Positions 1 through 10,239 of a stretch of 64,000 nt of DNA are shown in pieces. The position numbers and the translations under genes are program-made. The stretch covers positions 496,001 through 560,000 of the forward strand of contig NZ_JAGPXN010000001.1 of assembly GCF_018070575.1 (NCBI RefSeq), written 5' to 3'. The notes under the pieces were generated by a model that saw only the letters and a program-made list of their open reading frames with translations, did no database searches and was not told the DNA's origin. The stretch's first letter is position 1. Each line of letters opens with the position of its first letter. The stretch comes from Micromonospora sp. C31. GTDB lineage: Bacteria; Actinomycetota; Actinomycetes; Mycobacteriales; Micromonosporaceae.

Positions 1-1125
1 CAGCAGGGTCCCCAGCCAGCGACGGACCCGGCGCGGCCCGCCGTCGACCAGCAGCGACTGCAGCAGGCCCATCGCGTTCGAGCCCCGGCCGTAGCGGACC
101 GGCTCGACGTGGGTCTGCGGGTCCGGGTGGAACGAGCTGGTGATCGCCACCCCCTCGGTGAAGTCCAGCCCCTGCTCGCGGGCCCGGCGGCGGGGCACCG
201 AGGCGCCGAGGATCGCCTCCGAGTTGGTCCGGGTCAGTTCACCGAGGCGGGGCGAGAGCGCGGGCAGCGCCCCCTGCGCCTTCATCGCGTGCAGCAGCCG
301 CTGGGTGCCGAGCGCGCCTGCGGCGAAGACCACCTGGTCGGCGTGGATCACCTGCCGCCGCGGACGCAGCCAGGCGCCGGTACGCACGGTGTGCACCGCG
401 TAACCGCCGCCGTCGACCGGGCGGACGGCGGTGACCGTGGTCAGCGGGTGCACCCGCGCGCCGAGCCGCTCGGCCAGCCAGAGGTAGTTCTTGACCAACG
501 TGTTCTTCGCGCCCTGCCGGCAGCCGGTCATGCACCCCCCGCAGTGCGTGCAGCCGGTGCGCTCCGGCCCGGCGCCGCCGAGGTACGGGTCGGCGGCCCG
601 CTGGCCGGGACGGCCGATGTGGACGCCGACCGGGGTGGCGTGGTGGGTGTGCCCCACCCCCATCCGGTCGGCCACCGCCCGCATCGCCCGGTCCGCGCGG
701 GTGACGAGCGGGTACGTGGTGGCGCCGAGCATCCGCTTCGCCTGGTCGAAGTGGCGGGCCAGCTCGTCGCGCCAGTCGGTGACGTCCCGCCACTGCGGGT
801 CGGTGTAGAAGGCGTCCAGCGGCTCGTAGAGAGTGTTGGCGTAGACCAGCGAGCCGCCGCCGACCCCGGCGCCGGAGAGCACCAGCACTCCGCCGCCGGC
901 CTTCCGGTGGGCCGGGCGCAGCAGGGTGAGCCGCTGGAGGCCGTAGCAGCCGAGGTGGGGCGCCCACAGGAACCGCCGCAGCCGCCAGGAGGTCTGCGGG
1001 AACTCGTCGTCGGCGAAGCGCCGCCCGGCCTCCAGCACGCCGACGGAGTAGCCCTTCTCGGCCAGCCGCAGCGCGGTGACGCTGCCGCCGAAGCCGGACC
1101 CGATGACGAGCACGTCGTACCGCAT
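1..1125 (-). CDS. GMC-family FAD oxidoreductase (cholesterol-oxidase-like), 3' end cut by window edge
   Basis: Translation of the minus strand from the ATG at 1125 stays open to position 1, so about 375 N-terminal residues are present and the C-terminus is missing. It opens with an FAD-binding Rossmann motif (VLVIGSGFGGSVTALRLAEK, residues 5-24). Further in is a four-cysteine cluster (GCTHCGGCMTGCRQGAKN) followed by NYLWLAE, the pattern of actinobacterial ChoD-type GMC oxidoreductases. These flavoenzymes oxidise alcohols such as sterols; the true substrate cannot be read from the sequence. In M. tuberculosis choD lies directly beside guaB3 and guaB2, and guaB3/guaB lie nearby here, separated by the LCP and two M1 genes. 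The nearer ATG at 1133 runs into a stop after two codons, so 1125 is the start. Confidence 0.85.
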   Translation of the reverse strand, partial: MRYDVLVIGSGFGGSVTALRLAEKGYSVGVLEAGRRFADDEFPQTSWRLRRFLWAPHLGCYGLQRLTLLRPAHRKAGGGVLVLSGAGVGGGSLVYANTLYEPLDAFYTDPQWRDVTDWRDELARHFDQAKRMLGATTYPLVTRADRAMRAVADRMGVGHTHHATPVGVHIGRPGQRAADPYLGGAGPERTGCTHCGGCMTGCRQGAKNTLVKNYLWLAERLGARVHPLTTVTAVRPVDGGGYAVHTVRTGAWLRPRRQVIHADQVVFAAGALGTQRLLHAMKAQGALPALSPRLGELTRTNSEAILGASVPRRRAREQGLDFTEGVAITSSFHPDPQTHVEPVRYGRGSNAMGLLQSLLVDGGPRRVRRWLGTLL

Positions 1126-1259
1126 CACCGCATCATTACCGTCCGGTAGCCATCGCGCCAGCGCCCGTTTTCGCGGGATCATGCTCCGGTCCGCGATCCG
1201 GAGGCGCGCGCCCGCAACTCGGCGCCCCCGTCCGGGCGTTGTCAACACGGGGGTGTCGC

Positions 1260-2378
1260 ATGACGGAGCGGACAGGGGTGCCACGCCCGCGCTGGCTGCT
1301 GGGGCTGGCCGCCCTCGCGGCCGTGATCCTGGTGGCCGTGGGCACGCTGGTGGTGACCCGGCTCGTCCGCGACGACGGGCCGCAGCGCAGCGCCGGGCCG
1401 GCGGCTGCCACCGGGACGCCGCAGGCGAGCCCCACGCCCAGCCCGAGCCCGACCGTGCCGCCGGGCGCCGGCATCACCGGCCCGCTCAACCTCCTGCTCG
1501 TCGGGGTGGACACCCGGGTCAGCGTGCCGGGCTGGGAGCCGCACGGCGACGCCGTACTGGTGCTGCACGTGCCGAAGGGTCTCGACCGCGCGTACCTCTT
1601 CTCCCTGCCCCGCGACCTGCTGGTCGACATCCCGGCCTTCCCGAAGGCCGGCTACCGCGGCGGGAGGACCAAGCTCACCCACGCGATGAGCTACGGCAGC
1701 CGGGTGCCCGGCAGGCCCAAACAGCCGAACACCGCCCAGGGGTACGAGCTGCTGCGCAGCACGGTCAGCGGCTACACCGGGCTGCGTTTCGACGCCGGCG
1801 CGGTGCTCACCTTCAACGGCTTCGACCGGCTCGTGGACAGCCTCGGCGGCGTGGACCTCTACGTCGACCAGCGGGTGACCTCGCTGCACCGCCGCCCCGA
1901 CGGCCGGCACCGGGAACCCGCGCCGGGCGGCTACCGCGGGCCGCAGATGGTGTACGAGAAGGGCGAACGGCACCTCACCGGCTGGCAGGCGCTGGACTAC
2001 GCGCGGCAGCGCTACGTCACGGGCGGCGGCTACGCCCGGCAGCGCCACCAGCAGCAACTGGTCAAGGCGCTGGCCACGAAGATCCTCGGCGAGGACCTGG
2101 CCCGGCAGCCGGAACGCGTCCAGCAGGTGGTCGACGCGCTCGGCGACACCCTGGTCTACGCGGGCGGGCCGCGCGTCGTCGACGTCGCGTACGCCCTCGG
2201 CGGGCTCACGCCGGAGAGGTTCGTGCTGGTCGACCTGCCCGGCGCGGGCGTGGGCCGGGGCAGCGCCTACCGGGGCGAGGAACTCACCTCGACCGGGCGG
2301 AAGTTCCTCACCGAGCTGCGCGCCGGGCGGGCGGACGCCCACCTCGCCGCCAACCCGAAGCTGCGCATCACGCGCTGA
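1260..2378 (+). CDS. LytR-CpsA-Psr (LCP) family cell-wall glycopolymer ligase
   Basis: 372 residues from the ATG at 1260, which follows a GGGGG stretch; a TTG start at 1239 would add only seven residues with no better ribosome site. A single signal-anchor helix (about residues 11-33) is followed by a Pro/Thr/Ser-rich linker and an extracytoplasmic LCP domain with LNLLLVGVDTRV, FSLPRDLLVDIP and a late GWQALDYARQR segment, the conserved Arg/Asp regions of the family. LCP enzymes transfer undecaprenyl-phosphate-linked polymers (arabinogalactan- or teichoic-acid-like) onto peptidoglycan. It stands alone, divergent from the GMC oxidoreductase and convergent with the M1 peptidases. Confidence 0.9.
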   Translation: MTERTGVPRPRWLLGLAALAAVILVAVGTLVVTRLVRDDGPQRSAGPAAATGTPQASPTPSPSPTVPPGAGITGPLNLLLVGVDTRVSVPGWEPHGDAVLVLHVPKGLDRAYLFSLPRDLLVDIPAFPKAGYRGGRTKLTHAMSYGSRVPGRPKQPNTAQGYELLRSTVSGYTGLRFDAGAVLTFNGFDRLVDSLGGVDLYVDQRVTSLHRRPDGRHREPAPGGYRGPQMVYEKGERHLTGWQALDYARQRYVTGGGYARQRHQQQLVKALATKILGEDLARQPERVQQVVDALGDTLVYAGGPRVVDVAYALGGLTPERFVLVDLPGAGVGRGSAYRGEELTSTGRKFLTELRAGRADAHLAANPKLRITR

Positions 2379-2383
2379 GCACC

Positions 2384-2444
2384 GTCACCGGCGCTCGGGG
2401 CGCGGACCGCGGTCACCGGCGCGCAGTCACCGGCGCTCGGGGCG
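2384..2444. repeat. short direct repeats at the LCP/M1 convergent junction
   Basis: A 19-bp sequence beginning GTCACCGGCGCTCGGGG occurs at 2384-2402 and again at 2426-2444. A shorter third copy (GGTCACCGGCGC) starts at 2411. The second copy overlaps the stop codon and last codons of the M1 peptidase gene, so the Arg/Pro-rich end of that protein is partly repeat-encoded. No strong terminator hairpin is seen here. Confidence 0.6.
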
Positions 2445-3890
2445 GGCGGGGCGCCGCGTGTCGTACAGCCACGCCTCGAAGAGGTCGTCGAGCTGCTCAC
2501 CCGAGACCCGCTCGGCGTGCGTCACGAACTCGGCCGTGGTCGCGTTCGCGTCACGCTTCTGCGCCGCCCACGTCTTGAGGATCTCGAAGAACGCCTTGTC
2601 GCCGACGGCCACCCGCAGCGCGTGCACGGTCATCGCGCCGCGCTGGTAGACCGACTCGCTGAACAGGTTCGTCGCCCCCGGCTCGCCCGGCGGCGTCCGC
2701 CAGACCTGGCCGGACGAGCCGGCGTACCGGGAGTCGAAGGCCTGCTGGGCGGTGCGCCCGCCGTCGTGCTCGGCCCACAGCCACTCGGCGTACGTGGCCA
2801 GGCCCTCGTTGAGCCAGATGTCCTGCCACCCGGCCAGCGAGACGCTGTTGCCGAACCACTGGTGCGCCAGCTCGTGGGCGACGATGCCGGTGTTCTCACC
2901 GCCGGAGAAGAAGTTCGCGGCGTAGACCGGGCGGCTCTGCGTCTCCAGCGCGTACCGGATCCGGGTGTCGGCGACCACCACGCCGCCGTACGCCCCGAAC
3001 GGGTACGGCCCGAACACGCTCTCCAGGTAGTCGGCCACCTCGACCGTGGCGGCGATCGACCGGTCCGCCGCGCCCTTCGGCAGATCCGCGGCGACCGCGT
3101 GGAACACCGGGCGCCCCTTGTGCTCGCCCTCGGTGAGCCGGAACCTCCCGATGACCACGGTGCTCAGGTAGCTCGCCATCGGGCTGCGCTCGGCCCACTT
3201 CCAGGTGGTCCAGCCGCCGGCCGTGCTCCTGCCCGTCGGCACGCCGTTGCTGACCGCCGTCAGCCCCTTCGGCACGGTGATCTCGAATTCGTAGGTGGCC
3301 TTGTCCGAGGGGTGGTCGTTGACCGGGAACCACGTGCTCGCCGACTCCGGCTGGCCGAGCGCGATCGCCCCCTGGTCGGTGTGCAGGAAGCCACCGAGAC
3401 CGACGGTCTCGTTGCGCAGCGGCTCCGGCTCGCCCTCGTACGCGATCTCGGCGACGAAGCCGTTGCCCGCGATCAGGCCGCGGGCCGGCGTGACGACCAG
3501 TTCGTCGCCCTTGCGGCCGTGCTTCGCCGGGGCCCCGTCCACCGTCACGGACCGCACGGTCAGCCCGGCCAGGTCCAGGTTGAACGCGGACAGGTCGCTG
3601 GTCGCCGCCGCCTGCACGGTGGTGGTCCCGGTCAGGCGGTCCTCCGCCGGGTCGTAGCGCACCTTCACGGTGTAGCGGCTGACGTCGTACCCGCCGTTGC
3701 CGTAGGTCGGGAAGTAGTCGTCGCCGGCGCCGGCCGCACCCGGCTTGAACTGCCGCGACGCGCCGGTCGAGGCGGCGGCCGGGGTCGGGGCCGGGGTCGC
3801 CTCGTCGGCCGACCCGCATCCGGTCAGCCCGAGCGTCCCGGCCAACAGCAGGCCGGTGCCCGCGCACAGCGTCCGCCGCGACAGCGTCAT
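2427..3890 (-). CDS. M1-family zinc metallopeptidase, lipoprotein (copy 1)
   Basis: 487 residues; ATG at 3890 is preceded by GAGG at good spacing. The N-terminus is a lipoprotein signal (LGLTGC, lipid-accepting Cys25) also carrying a twin-arginine-like SRRTL. The catalytic zinc site is HELAH (His339, Glu340, His343) with the third ligand Glu362 in WLNEGLATYAEW, the HExxH-x18-E arrangement of M1 aminopeptidases. At the GAMEN position it has ALETQSR. At 487 residues it lacks the long C-terminal domain of PepN-type enzymes and ends soon after the catalytic domain. It probably trims peptides at the outer face of the membrane. The neighbour at 4078-5484 is a close paralog in the same orientation. 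Confidence 0.93.
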   Translation of the reverse strand: MTLSRRTLCAGTGLLLAGTLGLTGCGSADEATPAPTPAAASTGASRQFKPGAAGAGDDYFPTYGNGGYDVSRYTVKVRYDPAEDRLTGTTTVQAAATSDLSAFNLDLAGLTVRSVTVDGAPAKHGRKGDELVVTPARGLIAGNGFVAEIAYEGEPEPLRNETVGLGGFLHTDQGAIALGQPESASTWFPVNDHPSDKATYEFEITVPKGLTAVSNGVPTGRSTAGGWTTWKWAERSPMASYLSTVVIGRFRLTEGEHKGRPVFHAVAADLPKGAADRSIAATVEVADYLESVFGPYPFGAYGGVVVADTRIRYALETQSRPVYAANFFSGGENTGIVAHELAHQWFGNSVSLAGWQDIWLNEGLATYAEWLWAEHDGGRTAQQAFDSRYAGSSGQVWRTPPGEPGATNLFSESVYQRGAMTVHALRVAVGDKAFFEILKTWAAQKRDANATTAEFVTHAERVSGEQLDDLFEAWLYDTRRPARPERR

Positions 3891-4077
3891 CGCCTCGTTC
3901 CTCCCTGCGCCGCCGGCTGCCCTGCCGACGGCTCCGTAGCGGACCGGCGCCCGGCGGGTCCCGCTCGCCCCGGGCCGGCGGCGCGCAGGCGGCCGGCGCG
4001 GACCGGGCGGTGCGGCGCCGGTGTCCGGCGGCAGCCTACCGACCGCCGCCGGGAGCCCGGACCCTGCCCGCCCCGGC

Positions 4078-5484
4078 TCAGGGCAGCGCGGGGGCGCTTA
4101 CGCCGACGAGCCAGGCGTCGAAGAGCGGGCGCAGGGGCTTCCCGGCGACCCGCTCGGCCAACGCGACCAGGTCGTCGGTGGTGGCGTTGCCGTCGCGCCG
4201 CTCGGCGGTCCAGGCCCGCAGGATGCGGAAGAACGTGTCGTCGCCGACCGTGCGGCGCAGCGCGTGCACGGCGAGCGCGCCGCGCTTGTAGACGGCCGCA
4301 CCGAGCAACTGGGACCGTCCCGGGTCGACGGACGGCCGGGACCAGTCGGTGGCGGCGTACTCCAGCTCGAAGTTGCGCTGCGCAGTGCGACCGCCGTCGT
4401 GCTCCTCCCACAGCCACTCCGCGTAGCTGGCGAAGCCCTCGTTGAGCCACATGTCGCTCCACCGGCCCAGCGCCACGCTGTTGCCGAACCACTGGTGGGC
4501 CAGCTCGTGCGCGACCACGCCCGGGTTGGGCCCGTCGCGGAAGAAGCTCGGCCCGTAGACCGGTCGGGACTGGGTCTCCAGGGCGTAGCCGACCCGGCGG
4601 TCGTCGACCACGACGCCGCCGTAGGAGTCGAACGGGTACGGCCCGAACCGGCTGGCCAGGAAGTCGGCGATCTCGCCGGTACGGGCCAGCGAGTCGGCCG
4701 CCGGACCGGTCGCCGGCAGGCTCGCCGGCACCGCCGTGACCATCGGCTTGCCGGCGTGCGTGCCGCTGTGCACCCGGTAGTCGCCGATCACCAGCGTGCT
4801 CAGGTAGCTGGCCATCGGCGACCGCTCGGCCCAGCGCCAGGTGGTCCAGCCGTCGGCCCCGGACCTCTCCCCCGGCACCCCGTTGCTCAGCGCGGCCAGC
4901 CCGTCCGGGACGGTCACCTCGATGTCGTACGTGGCCTTGTCGGACGGGTGGTCGTTGACCGGGAACCAGGTGGCCGCCGACCAGGGCTGGCCGAGCGCGA
5001 TCGCCCCGTCGTCGGTGTGCAGGAAGCCGCCGCTGCCGAGCTGCCCGTCGGCCTTCGCGGACGGCACGCCGGAGTAGTCCACCTCGACGGTGAACCGGGC
5101 GCCCCGCCGCAGCCCGTCGCGCGGGGTGACCACCAGCTCGTCGCCGTCGCGGGCGGCTGCGGCCGACCGGCCGTCGACGGCCACCCGCGACACGTCCAGC
5201 CCGGCGAGGTCCAGGTTGAACCGGGACAGCGCGGTGGTCGTGGTGGCGGTGAGCGCGGCCCGCCCGGAGAGCACGTCGGTCGCCGGGTCGTAGCGGACGG
5301 CCAGCCGGTAGCCCGCCACGTCGTAGCCGCCGTTGCCGGCCCCCGGGACGTACGGGTCGCCGGCGTCGGCCGCTCCCGGCCGGAAACCGTCCCGCTCGTC
5401 GCCGTCGGTGCAGGCCGCGAACGCCAGGGCGGCGACGACGGCGACGGCGAGCGCGGGACGGATCCGACGGCGGGTACGACGCAC
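4078..5484 (-). CDS. M1-family zinc metallopeptidase, lipoprotein (copy 2)
   Basis: 468 residues from a GTG at 5484. A basic N-terminus and hydrophobic stretch end in AFAAC (Cys25), a lipobox-like site. The zinc motif is HELAH (His326, Glu327, His330) with Glu349 in WLNEGFASYAEW, and ALETQSRPVY replaces GAMEN. Blocks shared with the upstream copy include ALGQP, TWFPVNDHPSDKATY and RSPMASYLST, so the pair is a tandem duplication that has diverged mainly at both ends. The 187-bp gap between the copies leaves room for separate promoters. It lies upstream of copy 1 in the direction of transcription. Substrates are unknown. Confidence 0.93.
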   Translation of the reverse strand: MRRTRRRIRPALAVAVVAALAFAACTDGDERDGFRPGAADAGDPYVPGAGNGGYDVAGYRLAVRYDPATDVLSGRAALTATTTTALSRFNLDLAGLDVSRVAVDGRSAAAARDGDELVVTPRDGLRRGARFTVEVDYSGVPSAKADGQLGSGGFLHTDDGAIALGQPWSAATWFPVNDHPSDKATYDIEVTVPDGLAALSNGVPGERSGADGWTTWRWAERSPMASYLSTLVIGDYRVHSGTHAGKPMVTAVPASLPATGPAADSLARTGEIADFLASRFGPYPFDSYGGVVVDDRRVGYALETQSRPVYGPSFFRDGPNPGVVAHELAHQWFGNSVALGRWSDMWLNEGFASYAEWLWEEHDGGRTAQRNFELEYAATDWSRPSVDPGRSQLLGAAVYKRGALAVHALRRTVGDDTFFRILRAWTAERRDGNATTDDLVALAERVAGKPLRPLFDAWLVGVSAPALP

Positions 5485-5533
5485 CGGCCAAGCCTATCGG
5501 CGTGGCCGGTGCGGGTGGGGCTGGTTACGCAGG

Positions 5534-6652
5534 TCAGCGGTCGAGCACCAGGCCGACCTTCTGGAACTCCTTGAGGTCGCGGTAGCCGCACTTGGCCATC
5601 GCGCGACGCAGGCCGCCGAAGAGGTTGAGCTGGCCGTCCGGTTCGTCGGCCGGGCCGAAGAGCAACTGCTCCATCGAGCCGACCGGATCGCCGGCGCTCT
5701 CGAAGGCGCCCCGGGGCAGCGACGGGTGGCTGGCGGCGGAGTGCCACCAGGCGCCACCGGCCGGCGCCTCGGCGCAGAGCGAGAGCGGCTCGCCGAGCAT
5801 CACCGCGTCGGCGCCGCAGCCGAGCGCCTTGGCGATGTCGCCCGAGGTCTGGATGTCGCCGTCGGCGATCAGGTGCACGTACCGGCCGCCGGTCTCGTCG
5901 AGGTAGTCCCGGCGGGCCGCCGCCGCGTCGGCGATCGCGGTCGCCATCGGCACCCGGATGCCGAGCACCGACTCGGTGGTGGACCACTCGTCGCCGCCGA
6001 TGCCGACGATGACGCCGGCCGCGCCCGTACGCATCAGGTGCAGCGCGGTCTTGTAGTCGGTGCAGCCGCCGACGACGACCGGGAGGTCCAGGTCGGCGAT
6101 GAACTCCTTGAGGTTGAGCGGCTCGTCGGTGGTCGAGACGTGCTCGGCGGAGACGATGGTGCCCTGGATGACCAGGATGTCCACGCCGGCGTCGAGGATC
6201 ACCGGGGCCAGCGCCAGGGTGTGCTGCGGGGAGACCCGCACCGCCACCGTGCCGCCGCCGGCGCGCAGCTCGCGGACCCGCTCGGCGATCAGGTCGGGGC
6301 GGATCGGCTCCGCGTACACCTCCTGGAGCCGCTTGGTGGTGCGGGCGTCCTCGTCGAGCCCGGACAGCTCCTCCAGGACCTTGGTCGGGTTCTCGTAGCG
6401 GGTCCACAGGCCCTCGACGTTGAGCACGCCGAGACCGCCCAGCTCGCCGAGCCGGACGGCGGAGGCCGGGCTCATCGTCGCGTCCGACGGGTGCCCGACG
6501 CAGGGGATGCCGAACTGGTAGGCGTCGAGCTGCCAGGCGGTGGAGACGTCGTCGACGTCCCGGGTCCGGCGGCTCGGCACGATGGCGATGTCGGCCAGGT
6601 GGTAGCCGCGCTGCGCGGTCTTGCCCAGCCCGATCTCGACCACGTCACGCAT
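5534..6652 (-). CDS. guaB3: GuaB3-family IMP dehydrogenase-related protein
   Basis: 372 residues from the ATG at 6652. It is a TIM-barrel protein of the IMPDH/GMP-reductase superfamily with no CBS-domain insertion. The phosphate/loop segment VGIGGDEWSTTESVLG aligns with [16 protein letters not shown] of the neighbouring GuaB. The catalytic Cys of GuaB is Ser224 here and the following Arg is Glu, so classical IMP oxidation through a Cys-bound intermediate looks unlikely. The actinobacterial role of GuaB3 is not settled. It sits 28 bp downstream of guaB in the same orientation and is probably co-transcribed, as in Mycobacterium and Streptomyces. Confidence 0.92.
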   Translation of the reverse strand: MRDVVEIGLGKTAQRGYHLADIAIVPSRRTRDVDDVSTAWQLDAYQFGIPCVGHPSDATMSPASAVRLGELGGLGVLNVEGLWTRYENPTKVLEELSGLDEDARTTKRLQEVYAEPIRPDLIAERVRELRAGGGTVAVRVSPQHTLALAPVILDAGVDILVIQGTIVSAEHVSTTDEPLNLKEFIADLDLPVVVGGCTDYKTALHLMRTGAAGVIVGIGGDEWSTTESVLGIRVPMATAIADAAAARRDYLDETGGRYVHLIADGDIQTSGDIAKALGCGADAVMLGEPLSLCAEAPAGGAWWHSAASHPSLPRGAFESAGDPVGSMEQLLFGPADEPDGQLNLFGGLRRAMAKCGYRDLKEFQKVGLVLDR

Positions 6653-6680
6653 GGGGACTCCAGTTGTCGCAGGGGGATGG

Positions 6681-8273
<1,593 letters not shown>

Positions 8274-8429
8274 TCAGTGAGGTGGCGCGGGCGGGCACCG
8301 GCACACGCCGGGTGACGGGCGCGTCGTCCCATCGTACCCATCGGCCCGGGCCGTCCCCGGCCGGTGGCGGCCCAGGTCACCGGTTGCCGGGGGCGGACGC
8401 GGCCCCCGCGTTGGGTCTACGGTGAGGGG

Positions 8430-8834
8430 GTGCACGACGAGCCCATCGACCCCTTCAACGGCGACCCGGCCGATCCGGCCGCCGGCCTGCACGATCCGGG
8501 CGACGACGCCCCGCTCGACCCGCTGACCGACGTCGAGCGGCAGGACGTGCTGGAGGATCTCGCCGACCTGGAGATCTACCAGGCGCTGCTGGCGCCGATC
8601 GGGGTGCGCGGGCTGGTCATCGAGTGCGAGGACTGTCGCGAGCCGCACTACTTCGACTGGGACCTGCTGCGGGGCAACCTGCGCCACCTGCTCAGCTCGG
8701 GCCGCCCCCGGGTGCACGAGCCGGCCTACGATCCCGACCCGGACCACTACGTCACGTGGGACTACGCCCGTGGCTACGCCGACGGGGTGCACGACACGCT
8801 GACCGAGGGCACCGACGAGGAGCCCGGACGCTGA
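8430..8834 (+). CDS. DUF5319 family protein
   Basis: 134 residues from the GTG at 8430; longer in-frame starts (from 8364) only add a low-complexity stretch. It is a soluble, very acidic protein with the conserved core VIECEDCREPHYFDWDLL, then RGNLRHLL and YDPDPDHYVTWDYARGYADG. The CxxC-x3-H pattern could bind a metal, but this is inference. A homolog (Rv3412) occupies the same place next to guaB2 in M. tuberculosis. Function is unknown. It is transcribed divergently from guaB. Confidence 0.85.
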   Translation: MHDEPIDPFNGDPADPAAGLHDPGDDAPLDPLTDVERQDVLEDLADLEIYQALLAPIGVRGLVIECEDCREPHYFDWDLLRGNLRHLLSSGRPRVHEPAYDPDPDHYVTWDYARGYADGVHDTLTEGTDEEPGR

Positions 8835-8871
8835 GCGGCCAGCAATATCACCTAACGTCATCATGGGATAG

Positions 8872-8893
8872 CCGTGAGTGAGTCATTTCACGG
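8872..8893. promoter_or_regulatory. inverted repeat upstream of the secreted protease
   Basis: CCGTGA-N10-TCACGG lies in an unusually A+T-rich 195-bp gap between the DUF5319 gene and the protease gene. The spacing suits a dimeric regulator site. It is about 137 bp upstream of the protease GTG. No regulator can be assigned. Confidence 0.35.
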
Positions 8894-9029
8894 ATTACAC
8901 ATTCCCATTGCTCGATGCTTTGCGGGGTGTTGAGGTGATTGGGCCGAGTTGACCAGCGCCCGCAGGGGGCACTCGGAGGCCTCCCCGTGTGGCCGCCTGC
9001 GGACGCGCCGACCCCCGATCGGAGAGTTC

Positions 9030-10163
9030 GTGCTCCACCCAATCACGCAACGTCCGAAGAGGCAGTTGTTCCTTCCCATCGTGGCGGCAGCCGCCACGAT
9101 GGCCAGTTCGCTACTCGTTGCCGCCCCCGCCGCAGCAGCGCCGGAACAGGAGCGGGTCGAGCGGGCCGAAGTCACCGTCAGGACGCAGGCCGAGCGGAGG
9201 ACTTCCCAGGACCTGCGTGCGTTCTGGACCCCCGAACGCATCGAGAGGGCGGCCAGGAACCCCGCCGACACTCCCGTGGTCCGACCGGACGCCGAGCCGA
9301 AGGCCGGAGGGAAAGCCCCCCGGGCAGAGGCGGAGACGGCTCCGACGGCCACGGCCGATGCGGTGCCACCGGACAACTGGGCGCCCCGATCCTCGTCCTC
9401 GACGATCTCACCCCTCGCGGTGAGCGTCTCTCAGCGCGTTTCCAACACCTACGTCCAACCACAGTCAGCGGTCGGCCGGATCTTCTTCTCCAACCAGGCT
9501 GAGACGGAGTTCTCCTCCTGCAGCGGGACCTCCATCAACTCCACCACGAGAAACGCCGTGTGGACGGCGGCCCACTGCCTCCACCAGGGATCGGGCGGTG
9601 AGGCGGGATGGTTCGCCAACCACGTCTTCATCCCGGCGTACTCGAACGGGTCCGACCCGTTCGGCTGGTACTTCGGACTCAGCATCATCGCCTCGAACGA
9701 CTGGATCGACGGCGGCGACCTGAAGGATTCCGACATGGGAGCCATGATCGTCGTTCCGGAGGACGGTCTGGATCTTCAGGGCCGGGTGGGAGGCTGGGGC
9801 TACACGTTCGGCGGAGGAACCGCCTTCACCAATGCCCGCTCGTACGGCTATCCGGTGATCGGTTACAACAGGCCCGACTCCGACTTCGCAGATGGCGAAT
9901 ACATGATGTTCTGCGAGGGGAACATCGTCGACGCCGCGAACCTCAATCCCCTTGACGACCGGCTGAGGATGAACTGCGACATGGGCGGTGGGTCGAGCGG
10001 CGGGCCCATGGCGACCGGCGTCGGAACGAGCGGCGGCCCCCGGATCGTCGGCGTCAACGGCCATCGCAACGTCAACAGCAACGGGAACTACATCGACAAC
10101 TACTTGTTCTCTGCCAACCACGGCAGCACGGCGGTCTCCATCATCAACGCCGTCAACAGCTGA
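9030..10163 (+). CDS. secreted trypsin-like serine endopeptidase with propeptide
   Basis: 377 residues from the GTG at 9030, which has GGAG five bases upstream; the ORF can be extended to 8949 without a better site. A signal peptide runs to about AAPAAAAPEQ (residues 24-40). A charged propeptide follows and contains DLRAFWTPERIERA at about residues 62-75. The S1-type catalytic triad is visible: His182 in WTAAHC, Asp235 in DSDMGAMIV and Ser323 in DMGGGSSGGP. Four cysteines flank the catalytic motifs and could form two disulfides (near His182 and near Ser323). It resembles actinomycete extracellular trypsin/V8-like peptidases. Codon use is less GC-biased than its neighbours, hinting at later acquisition. 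In related genomes this position tends to hold a sigma factor gene. Confidence 0.9.
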   Translation: MLHPITQRPKRQLFLPIVAAAATMASSLLVAAPAAAAPEQERVERAEVTVRTQAERRTSQDLRAFWTPERIERAARNPADTPVVRPDAEPKAGGKAPRAEAETAPTATADAVPPDNWAPRSSSSTISPLAVSVSQRVSNTYVQPQSAVGRIFFSNQAETEFSSCSGTSINSTTRNAVWTAAHCLHQGSGGEAGWFANHVFIPAYSNGSDPFGWYFGLSIIASNDWIDGGDLKDSDMGAMIVVPEDGLDLQGRVGGWGYTFGGGTAFTNARSYGYPVIGYNRPDSDFADGEYMMFCEGNIVDAANLNPLDDRLRMNCDMGGGSSGGPMATGVGTSGGPRIVGVNGHRNVNSNGNYIDNYLFSANHGSTAVSIINAVNS

Positions 10164-10176
10164 CCACGACGACACG

Positions 10177-10210
10177 CGGGGACCTGCCCGATCCCTCCGG
10201 CAGGTCCCCG
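10177..10210 (+). terminator. hairpin after the protease gene
   Basis: CGGGGACCTGCC and GGCAGGTCCCCG form a perfect 12-bp stem with a 10-nt loop, starting 14 bp after the protease stop and before the convergent small gene. No U-run follows, as is common in high-GC actinomycetes. Confidence 0.75.
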
Positions 10211-10239
10211 TGGCGCAGTCAGACGCAGGAACCGTCGGC

